From IMG/VR virus record IMGVR_UViG_3300032289_001330, positions 1-38,724 of that record: a stretch of 38,724 nt of DNA; one strand, written 5' to 3'. Numbering within the stretch: the stretch's first letter is position 1; the number at the start of each line of letters is the position of its first letter. The DNA comes from a virus. Positions 7,359 to 15,063 of the stretch are shown piece by piece. A model generated the notes under the pieces. It ran no database searches, was not told the origin of the DNA, and saw only the letters and a program-made list of their open reading frames with translations. The translations under genes were made by a program, and so were the position numbers.

Positions 7359-8651
7359 TTATTTTATTTCTGCGTAGTTGTGTCCAAATTTCGTAGAGTA
7401 ATTAAATTTTAGTAGTGAAGTTATGCTATCTAATAAATTCTCCGATGAATCGTAATCTAGTAATATAGAATCATATGTGTATAATATAATTTTAGTTTTT
7501 TTATCTTTAAGTAAATTTACTACAGCAGAAAATTGCACTACATTAAATACGGTTTCTGTATTTTGAACAATATAATTAAGCAATTTTTGTGGTGTTGGAT
7601 TTTCAATCATTTGTTTAGTAAATCGCTTACCGAATTGTGCACCAATTGCTTCTTCATTACTCCATAATTGATTCGTATAGTTATTTACTTGCTTAAAGAA
7701 CGGTTTATCTTGGAAATCCTTTCTAACACCTCCATATAACTGCTGAAATACTAGTTCCTTAATTGTTTCGGGTGTTGATCCTGAAAATTCATTAGCTAAT
7801 TGATCATATATGTTTCCTACAAATTCATATCCAGCTAATTTAGCTATAATTGTTGGATGGTATGCTTTAAAGTCAATCTCAACTAACGAATCGTTTTCTG
7901 GGATAAATGCAGCACGTTCTCCATTTGTTTTATTTAAAGCAGCAAAATTAATACCGTTAAATGCGTTTGATGGTCTGCCAGTTAATGTATTTAGATTGTA
8001 TTGTGTATATATTTTACCTTTAGATACTGAAAATTTAGGATTAGGTAATGTTTTAAAATGTTCAATGAATGGCTCCTTACTTAATTTAATGCCTTGTTTT
8101 TCAATATTATAGAATAACGGAGCAATATAATGATTTAAAAAATCATATTCACGTATATTTTCGCTTATTTTATTAATTGTTTGCTCAATATGATCATATA
8201 CGTTTTCATACTTTTCATAATGTTTTGCTATAGGAATTAATGTTGATGGTGATTCTGTGTAGTATTTACATTTAAAATCAGTTTCAACTTTTGATTCGTA
8301 TTGTTCTACATTAATATCTTGTAATGTATGATATGAGCTAATTAGTTGCACATCAATTAGTTGGGGACTCAACGTAGGGAAGTGGTGTAACACCGCTTTC
8401 TTATCTAATGTGTATAAGTTATCGACTTTAGATAGTTTAGCGAGTATATCGGTGATTGATAACGATAGTGATTCTGAATGATTAATACATAAAATGTATC
8501 CTTTATGTCCTTTTATCCATCGAACATAAATTAGACTAATGTTTTGTAAAGCAGGGTGGTAATTTTCATTCGTTGGGATAATATGAATGAATGTGTCTTT
8601 ACCAATATGTAACTGATCTAGTTGATCTTGTTTTTCAATAATATAAAACAT
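7359..8651 (-). CDS. Divergent, compact family-A DNA polymerase
   Basis: The 430-aa protein aligns by eye along the DNA polymerase I core. TGRPS (224-228) matches the TGRLSS motif; motif A is VEID260FKAYHP; motif B has K298, F302 and Y306 in the exact K-x3-F-x3-YG spacing; N359 and Q363 match the N-x3-Q of the NAPMQGTAAD helix; motif C is YTYD394S; and the end GHNYAEIK resembles Pol I's terminal NWDQAH. Both catalytic aspartates are kept, but Pol I R754 (Pro here), E710 (His here) and H881/E883 (Tyr/Ser here) are replaced. Only about 25 residues separate the pre-thumb helix (IEKQGIKL) from the GRIHT-like KGKIYTQYN, so the thumb seems absent. Residues 1-150 resemble a 3'-5' exonuclease domain lacking the DxE motif. 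Length compares with 704 aa for T7 polymerase. A replicative role is unproven. Confidence 0.85.
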   Translation of the reverse strand: MFYIIEKQDQLDQLHIGKDTFIHIIPTNENYHPALQNISLIYVRWIKGHKGYILCINHSESLSLSITDILAKLSKVDNLYTLDKKAVLHHFPTLSPQLIDVQLISSYHTLQDINVEQYESKVETDFKCKYYTESPSTLIPIAKHYEKYENVYDHIEQTINKISENIREYDFLNHYIAPLFYNIEKQGIKLSKEPFIEHFKTLPNPKFSVSKGKIYTQYNLNTLTGRPSNAFNGINFAALNKTNGERAAFIPENDSLVEIDFKAYHPTIIAKLAGYEFVGNIYDQLANEFSGSTPETIKELVFQQLYGGVRKDFQDKPFFKQVNNYTNQLWSNEEAIGAQFGKRFTKQMIENPTPQKLLNYIVQNTETVFNVVQFSAVVNLLKDKKTKIILYTYDSILLDYDSSENLLDSITSLLKFNYSTKFGHNYAEIK

Positions 8652-8666
8652 AGTATAACCTTTTAA

Positions 8667-9206
8667 TTAATTTCCTCCAATATCTCCTAATGGCGGTAAA
8701 GACAAATTATCTAAAAATGCTTTTATACCGGGCATTTGTTGTTCGAACTGATTATAATCTAATAAAGAAGCATTAGGTCCCCAAAGTATATTTAAAGTGT
8801 AGTAAAATTTAGTAGCTCTAGCATTAGTATATGTTTGTTTATCTACTTCAAGTATTGGAGAGTTTGTTTCGTTTGTTCGTTTAATAAAAAATCGATACAA
8901 TGTATTCGGTGATGGTGTATAATTAACTCGAACAATCGGAAATTCATCTTTTTTAATAATATTAATTATATTTGGATTGATACGCATATAGACAGGATCA
9001 ATTTTTGATAGATTATATGCTGCTACTTCTCGATTTTGAGTATAAGGCACTAATTCAATTGAATTTGGTTTGTACGTAGCACCAATATATTTTTTTCCTG
9101 AAACTGAATGGTAGTATCCTACATAATTATCATAAGTTCTAACCAGTAAATATTCATTACCTTTAGTATATAAATTCTCTAGTATTTGATTTTTTGGAGG
9201 TCTCAT
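8667..9206 (-). CDS. Hypothetical protein following the hub gene
   Basis: A 179-aa protein of unknown function. It opens with MRPPKNQILENLYTKGNEY and contains a tyrosine-rich, beta-strand-like first half (VGYYHSVSGKKYIGATY) and an ending SLPPLGDIGGN. No cysteines, signal peptide or membrane segment is visible. It follows the hub/peptidase gene by 13 bp and precedes the polymerase gene by 15 bp, so it ends the tail module. A virion or baseplate component is the most natural guess from position. No enzymatic motif is evident. Confidence 0.7.
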   Translation of the reverse strand: MRPPKNQILENLYTKGNEYLLVRTYDNYVGYYHSVSGKKYIGATYKPNSIELVPYTQNREVAAYNLSKIDPVYMRINPNIINIIKKDEFPIVRVNYTPSPNTLYRFFIKRTNETNSPILEVDKQTYTNARATKFYYTLNILWGPNASLLDYNQFEQQMPGIKAFLDNLSLPPLGDIGGN

Positions 9207-9219
9207 TAGTTAATTATAC

Positions 9220-12200
9220 TTAAGAAAGTAATTTATGTACATACAAATTATATGAATTTGAATCTGTTTTATTATAATATACAAAAGAAGAACCATAATT
9301 TTGTGGAAAATCACTTGCCCATTTATTAACTTTTGGATTCAAATTAAAACTATTAATAGACGAATCAAACGACATTCCTCCAGTAAATATCTGAGCGTGG
9401 AAATGTACATTACCAGCGAAATATGAAACTACATCGCCTACATTCCATTTTTGAGTATTCATGTAATTTCTCATTTGTTCTCTAGTATATGATCTAGCAA
9501 CAAGTGTAGTATCATATCCTAATTTCTCTAATGTTTTACGCCAATTTTCATCATTAGCGTTTCCACCAGATGGTAATTTAGATCCTCTTGCTACATTAGC
9601 TTTTGGATTTTTTCTAAATGCGGTATATTTTTGAGCTATATTATAAGTATAACTAGCACATCTCCCACCAGGTCCTGGGGTCCCATTCGGAAATGTATAA
9701 TTCATAGCTGAAGCCATCGCTCGAGCGTTACCCGGAATACCTACTGGAGCCGTACCTATTGGTGTGTTATCAGTAATTAATTGGGTTGATACGTTTCCTG
9801 TAGATTGGTCATATACATATCTTTTAGTAATGGTGATTCCTATTTCAAGTGGTTTTTGTTCTTTAGTTAATTTATCAAATGATTCATCAGGGATGTATGG
9901 ATTACCTTCAATTGTTGTTGTCCATTGGTTATTAGCTCCTATGTCTTGTTTAATATTAGTAACCAAATATTGAAGTTTAACACCAACACCTTCTTCCCCT
10001 TTATAGGCTCTAGGAGTAAACGTTTTATCAATATCAAATATATTACCAATAATTAAACCACCAATACCATCTGTAGTTAATGATAATTTTGTTGGTAAAA
10101 TAGCTTTATATTTGTTATCTGATTTGTAATAGGCAGTAAAAAATGCTATTATATCGGTTAATGATTTTTTATATTTATTTATACTATCTACTAATAATTC
10201 AGAATCAAAAACATCTAATGTTTTAGTCATAGAATCAAACAATTCAGATAAATCAGATAATGCTAAAATAAACCCACTTATTTGATCCTCATTGCCGCGG
10301 TTGTTATTAAGTGGTGTATCTTTTCTGAATATATTTCTATCTTTAATTCCAGTATTATAAGCAACCATAGAACTATTTTCTAATCCTAGTTTACCAGCAT
10401 CTGACTGAGCGGCAACTGCCATAATAGTTGATTGATCAGCAAATATTTGTGATTCTAATGATATATCTCTAATAACTGATCTTTTATTACCTATTTCAAA
10501 CTTAAAAGGGGTAGGGATTTCATTAGTTGATACATAATTTACATCTGCAATATATCCAGTATTTCCATCAATTATTACTTCAAAATTATTAACATTGCCT
10601 ATTGAATTTTGAACCATTGTTAATAAGTCTTTCATATAACTCATCAAACTAATAGTTTGTTTTTCAGCTGGGTCTTGTCCTTCTAATGTTTCACTACTTG
10701 CTAGGTTATATAATGTTCTTAGATTAAGAAAAATATTAGCATGAGTGCCATATTTAATTTTTATATCATCAGTATGATATGCTTGAGAAAGTGTATTGCA
10801 AAGAGATAAGTAACCAGTTTTACTACTGTTAATGTCTTGTTTTACTTCATTTAATGTTTCTTGTTGTTCTGCTGTTTTATTTTTAGCAGATTCTATAGCT
10901 CTTTTTTTTCTATCTTCTGGAGTAACTGATGTAAATGCTTCAAATACTTGAGCTGCTTTCTTTGCTGGGAGGAGTGATGCGGTTGCTTTTGAAAGATTTC
11001 GAACAAAATCATTTTCAAAATAAAATACATCATCTTGTGTAATGCCTAATCCACTAAATACTTCAGGAGCACTAAATTCATTTAAACTACTTGATTTTAA
11101 ATTTTCACCTACTAAAAAATCATAAAAAGTTTCATTATATTTAGTATAATAATAATCAGAAATACCAGCTAATTGTTCTTTAGTAGTTATTTTTGATAAT
11201 ATATTTTTAAATTCTTGTTCCTTTCCACCAAAAACTCCATCATTTGCTCTTATATCCTTTAATTGCTTAACTATAGACTCATATTGTTGATTTGTTTCTT
11301 TTACTGGCAATGTATTGATTGTATCTATTGGTTGGTCAGTTTCATTTATTTTAATTCCTTGAATTAATTTTTCAAAAAATGGATTTTTTATAATGCAGAC
11401 ACGTGGATCAACTGAAATTTGTAATGGGTGGTATAAGCAACGAAGAGGTTGACCCGCATGTACTGAATCCGGTCTATCATCTACTGATAGTTTAATTATA
11501 TTTTTATTTGTTTCTGTAGAATCTGGATTTTCTAATAATATAAAATTATTTAATAATTCAACAAATGAACGTAATGTGATATAGATATTAGAATCATCAT
11601 CAGTTACATATCCTTGGGTTGATTCTTTACCATCATTAGCATCCGAATCAGTTGATGTTATCCCATCCTTTTCTAATTCAATTTCTTTTGTAGCAAAATC
11701 AATCCTACCTGTTTTTCCATTGTTTGCTGTATATGGTATAATACCTGAACCTTCATTTATTGATGTAAATCTATCGGGATTAATTATACCTACTGCAGCC
11801 GCAACTGCAACAGTACCAACAACAGCGGCACCAACTGGATTTGATGCTAATGCAGCAGCGACAGGTAAAGTCCCAAGTGCTGATGTACCCGCAGTTTCTT
11901 TTACTAAAGCATATGTTTCTGCTATTAAACCGGCTAATGCATTTCTACGATATTCTTTTTGTATTTCTTCTATTTTATTATATCGTATGTTGGATAGTAA
12001 AGTACCACTACTATTTGATGATACCGAAGCACCAGAATAATTTATCTTTAATGATTCAAGGATTTCACCTGTAGATATAATTTCTGTAGAGCAATCATAT
12101 CCCCCATCTGGTCTGTATTTCCAGCTATAATTTTTAATATAGCCAAACATGGCATCATAATTACCAAAACTACCTAATGCTCTACCTCGTAGATCACTTA

Positions 12201-12792
12201 AATATTTTTGGATATCTATGTTTTTATGTTTAAAGAAATCTTCATCTTGATTAATTTGATTAACTAACTTACCAGTTTTATTATCAACATAAGGTATCCA
12301 CCCCCACTCTAACAATACTGTATAGCCGGGGCGCATGTAAAGTGTTTCTAATATTTCAAGTTGTTTTACATCCCAACATTGAAAATTAACAGTTGCTTGA
12401 CGTAATGAACCATATGCACTTTTACTTTGAATAGATATATTTGTTATACCAGGCATTGGTTTAAGACCAAGTATATTAGGTTCAATTATATTTAATGATT
12501 TATTATAAACACTAGTATCATATATACCTAAACCATTTTGACCAATTCCTCTTCTTTGTTGATTGCCAGATAATAAAGCACCACCCATTAATACATTATC
12601 TGTAGCTAATCCATCTGCACTTATTCTACCATTAAATTCAATATCAACACTAGAACGTAATTGTATCCATGCTGTTTTTGAATTTAAATATACTATATCT
12701 TGGGAAGTACGTTGATCTCGACCAATTATATCTTGACGAATATTTAATTGATTGGCTATCCTTGAATCAAATGGTTCTTTAAATAAAGACAT
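9220..12792 (-). CDS. Large baseplate hub/tail protein with C-terminal CHAP-type peptidoglycan hydrolase
   Basis: A 1190-aa tail protein. The N-terminal third holds beta-rich segments typical of phage hub proteins (ITNISIQSKSAYGSLRQATV, then RPGYTVLLEWGWIPYV). Residues about 300-340 are a hydrophobic Ala/Val/Gly-rich stretch, and the centre is long and mixed. The last 150 residues form a papain-like CHAP/NlpC-type domain: GGRCASYTY with catalytic Cys1045, a GDVVSYF strand, and VHFHAQIF with His1132 as probable catalytic His. It should act at the tail tip, cutting cell-wall peptide or amide bonds during DNA entry, the job done by the gp5 lysozyme in T4. It follows the LysM-like gene by 5 bp. 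Whether the N-terminus corresponds to gp27 cannot be decided by eye. Confidence 0.85.
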   Translation of the reverse strand: MSLFKEPFDSRIANQLNIRQDIIGRDQRTSQDIVYLNSKTAWIQLRSSVDIEFNGRISADGLATDNVLMGGALLSGNQQRRGIGQNGLGIYDTSVYNKSLNIIEPNILGLKPMPGITNISIQSKSAYGSLRQATVNFQCWDVKQLEILETLYMRPGYTVLLEWGWIPYVDNKTGKLVNQINQDEDFFKHKNIDIQKYLSDLRGRALGSFGNYDAMFGYIKNYSWKYRPDGGYDCSTEIISTGEILESLKINYSGASVSSNSSGTLLSNIRYNKIEEIQKEYRRNALAGLIAETYALVKETAGTSALGTLPVAAALASNPVGAAVVGTVAVAAAVGIINPDRFTSINEGSGIIPYTANNGKTGRIDFATKEIELEKDGITSTDSDANDGKESTQGYVTDDDSNIYITLRSFVELLNNFILLENPDSTETNKNIIKLSVDDRPDSVHAGQPLRCLYHPLQISVDPRVCIIKNPFFEKLIQGIKINETDQPIDTINTLPVKETNQQYESIVKQLKDIRANDGVFGGKEQEFKNILSKITTKEQLAGISDYYYTKYNETFYDFLVGENLKSSSLNEFSAPEVFSGLGITQDDVFYFENDFVRNLSKATASLLPAKKAAQVFEAFTSVTPEDRKKRAIESAKNKTAEQQETLNEVKQDINSSKTGYLSLCNTLSQAYHTDDIKIKYGTHANIFLNLRTLYNLASSETLEGQDPAEKQTISLMSYMKDLLTMVQNSIGNVNNFEVIIDGNTGYIADVNYVSTNEIPTPFKFEIGNKRSVIRDISLESQIFADQSTIMAVAAQSDAGKLGLENSSMVAYNTGIKDRNIFRKDTPLNNNRGNEDQISGFILALSDLSELFDSMTKTLDVFDSELLVDSINKYKKSLTDIIAFFTAYYKSDNKYKAILPTKLSLTTDGIGGLIIGNIFDIDKTFTPRAYKGEEGVGVKLQYLVTNIKQDIGANNQWTTTIEGNPYIPDESFDKLTKEQKPLEIGITITKRYVYDQSTGNVSTQLITDNTPIGTAPVGIPGNARAMASAMNYTFPNGTPGPGGRCASYTYNIAQKYTAFRKNPKANVARGSKLPSGGNANDENWRKTLEKLGYDTTLVARSYTREQMRNYMNTQKWNVGDVVSYFAGNVHFHAQIFTGGMSFDSSINSFNLNPKVNKWASDFPQNYGSSFVYYNKTDSNSYNLYVHKLLS

Positions 12793-12797
12793 AACTT

Positions 12798-13097
12798 TTA
12801 TATTGTATTTTCTGCTTCAAATAAATTTAAAACATAATTGATATCTGTTGGAATTCTTAATTGTGTTCCTGGTTGTGGAAATATAGATCCATTAGTTGAA
12901 TTATTGTTTGCTATAGATATGACCCACCATAATTCGGCATCATTATAATAACTATATGCAATTGAATCTAAACGATCACCTACAGTAGTAATAACATACA
13001 CATCAGTATTAGAAAATGGTATTTGAGGGTATGTTTTTCTCTTGTAATACCGTTTACCTGATGTAGTATATCTTAATTCTGCTTTATCGTATCTCAT
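12798..13097 (-). CDS. gp53: LysM-like baseplate protein, gp53-type
   Basis: A 99-aa protein with one LysM-like unit: YVITTVGDRLDSIAYSYYND, then ELWWVISIANN and PGTQLRIP. This is the pattern of T4 gp53-type and other small baseplate proteins that join wedge or hub parts. In those phages the LysM fold mediates protein contacts rather than necessarily peptidoglycan binding. The gene overlaps the preceding 568-aa baseplate gene by 4 bp (ATGA) and lies 5 bp before the hub gene, so the three are likely translated together. The N-terminal 30 residues are basic and Tyr-rich (TSGKRYYKRKTYPQIPF). The LysM assignment is clear; equivalence to gp53 is inference. Confidence 0.82.
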   Translation of the reverse strand: MRYDKAELRYTTSGKRYYKRKTYPQIPFSNTDVYVITTVGDRLDSIAYSYYNDAELWWVISIANNNSTNGSIFPQPGTQLRIPTDINYVLNLFEAENTI

Positions 13098-14800
13098 AGT
13101 TGATATCCTGGGGTTTCTTTCCCTATAATTATAATATTAAAGTTTACTTCAAGTAACATAGATAAAGGTGAATTGTCTGATCCTTCTGTCATTAAATCCC
13201 AACTAGCATCATTAGGTATAGAAACACCCATACTGCTAATTATACAAGGATCGTAATTTAAATACCCTCCTAATTTTATTTCAGTTAAAACACCACCTAA
13301 GCGATTTTGAGAATAAGCACCTGCAGCTCCTTGCTGAAGTTTTTTTAAATTCTCATGGTTTGCAAATAAATCAACTTTATTAAATGAAGGTAATTGTAAT
13401 TTAAATGTGGCTGTTTTTTTATAGCTATTAAATGCATATAAAAATTCTGAACGTCCATTATATTTTACGCTATCCCAACTGCTATCATAAGTCTCACTGT
13501 ATCCATTTATATATGCTTTAAATCTAAATGATTTATATATATTACCAGTAAAAGGATTAAGTTGTTGAAAAACAACAGTCATTATTTTTTCATCATCCCT
13601 TAGATAGATATCTTTTAAAGCATTATTAACTCCACTAGTAACTACATTACCTTGATTATCTAATTTTCTAAATGAAAAATTTCTAGACGATGTTTGCCCT
13701 GCTTTTACAATTTGTTTAGTTACTTTAATTTCTTTATTTTTTACTTTAGATGCTTGATTTATTAATCTATTATATGTTGCATTTTGAGTTCTAGATTGTG
13801 GAACAAGTAATGCAGTATCAGACACATCATTGGGCTGATATACTATGTTATTAAAACCTAAAGCGTCAATACGGTCTGTTGACGTTACACCAGTAAGATA
13901 ATTATAAGTTTGTAATGCTTTATTACTAAGATCAAGTGAAGTGCTTACTGGTTCAAATTTATTATTATATTTAAATTTATTAGTAAATGATGATGTAGGT
14001 TCAGAGTATACAGGAATAAAACCATAGTTAGTTTTAGTACTTGATCCATTAATAGCAGGAGTTATATCTGTTTCTCTTCCCGTATATGTAGTTCTACGAA
14101 TTATTGTGCGTCCTATACCATATACTGAACTAGCACCACCGAAATTGTTACTTATTTCTGTTTTAAATACATTAGCTTGTAATGTTGTACCTGAAAAATT
14201 TAATTGAAAGAACTTATTGCGTAATCCTACTAAACGATTATTAGGACTATTAGTACCTTTATTATTTTCCTCAACAACTTTAATGTATTTTTGAGATTCA
14301 TCTAAATAAGGTAAAAAACCATGGCGAGCAATATGCCCACCAAATGCGTTTACTGGTACTTGAGCTAATGTGTTAATACCTAAATTATAGATACGGGTAG
14401 GCCCACCAACTAAATTATTTAATTTATTAATTACATTTGAAGCACCAGTAACTACTTTTCCCAAAATACCATTACCATTAGTAGGTAGTTGTTTTGTTTC
14501 TACAGGGGAATTTGCTAATTGTAATCCTACTTGTTTAGTAATAAATAAGGGTCCTTTAGGAAAATCAGTTAAAAATTTACCAACACGTAAAGTATCAACT
14601 GCAGACGCATTAATTGCTCCTACAGCTCCCCCACGTATAAGTCCATCATCAAATTTAGTTAAACGGAGCTTATTGAATGGAGTATCTACTGTGTTTATAT
14701 CTGTTACAATATAAGGTTTAGTAGAATCTCCTATAGTTCCTTTCTCACCAAACTTTAATGATTTCAGTTTAGTATCTTTTAACTTATCAAATAATGACAT
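13094..14800 (-). CDS. Putative baseplate / tail-tube cap structural protein
   Basis: A 568-aa structural protein. The C-terminal 200 residues contain a pattern seen in myophage baseplate-tube proteins: FRFKAYINGYSETYDSSWDS, then VKYNGRSEFLYAF, and a final PNDASWDLMT followed by LLEVNFNIIIIG. The N-terminal half is low in cysteine and Thr/Asn-rich, without enzyme motifs. It follows the tape-measure gene with one small gene between, the position T4 gives to genes 48 and 54 after gene 29, so a cap/initiator of the tail tube is the best guess. It overlaps the LysM-like gene by 4 bp. Structural assignment is reasonable; the exact T4 counterpart is uncertain. Confidence 0.7.
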   Translation of the reverse strand: MSLFDKLKDTKLKSLKFGEKGTIGDSTKPYIVTDINTVDTPFNKLRLTKFDDGLIRGGAVGAINASAVDTLRVGKFLTDFPKGPLFITKQVGLQLANSPVETKQLPTNGNGILGKVVTGASNVINKLNNLVGGPTRIYNLGINTLAQVPVNAFGGHIARHGFLPYLDESQKYIKVVEENNKGTNSPNNRLVGLRNKFFQLNFSGTTLQANVFKTEISNNFGGASSVYGIGRTIIRRTTYTGRETDITPAINGSSTKTNYGFIPVYSEPTSSFTNKFKYNNKFEPVSTSLDLSNKALQTYNYLTGVTSTDRIDALGFNNIVYQPNDVSDTALLVPQSRTQNATYNRLINQASKVKNKEIKVTKQIVKAGQTSSRNFSFRKLDNQGNVVTSGVNNALKDIYLRDDEKIMTVVFQQLNPFTGNIYKSFRFKAYINGYSETYDSSWDSVKYNGRSEFLYAFNSYKKTATFKLQLPSFNKVDLFANHENLKKLQQGAAGAYSQNRLGGVLTEIKLGGYLNYDPCIISSMGVSIPNDASWDLMTEGSDNSPLSMLLEVNFNIIIIGKETPGYQL

Positions 14801-14805
14801 GTGTC

Positions 14806-15030
14806 TTATTTAAAGATTTGATCGTTATATTTTTTACCAGAAGCTGCTTTGTATTTTGATGTATTTAAAGAATCAGCTTCATCTAAAAGTGATGGATTTT
14901 TTGTAATTTTTGGATCACCAATTGTTGATGATTGATTATGCAATGTTGAAGTTCTAGTTTCAGCATTGAATTTAGGTTTAGCTCCTTGAAAGCCTAAACG
15001 CATTTTTGGTAAGAAATCTAATAATCCCAT
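14806..15030 (-). CDS. Small hypothetical tail-module protein
   Basis: A 74-aa basic, Lys/Ser/Asn-rich protein starting MGLLDFLPKMRLGFQGAKP, with no recognised domain and apparently disordered composition. Its N-terminus loosely echoes that of the next protein (MSLFDKLKDTKLKSL), which may be coincidence. It lies between the tape-measure gene (33 bp) and the baseplate/tube-cap gene (5 bp) and is preceded by an ATAAATATT element at 15051. A minor baseplate component or assembly factor is possible; nothing in the sequence decides it. Confidence 0.65.
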   Translation of the reverse strand: MGLLDFLPKMRLGFQGAKPKFNAETRTSTLHNQSSTIGDPKITKNPSLLDEADSLNTSKYKAASGKKYNDQIFK

Positions 15031-15050
15031 AGTGTTATTGTTATTTTAGT

Positions 15051-15059
15051 ATAAATATT
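15051..15059 (-). promoter_or_regulatory. ATAAATATT-type element upstream of the 74-aa gene
   Basis: Top-strand ATAAATATT lies 20 bp before the start codon at 15030. It is a weaker match to the element found before the sheath, tube and other structural genes. Confidence 0.3.
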
Positions 15060-15063
15060 AAAA

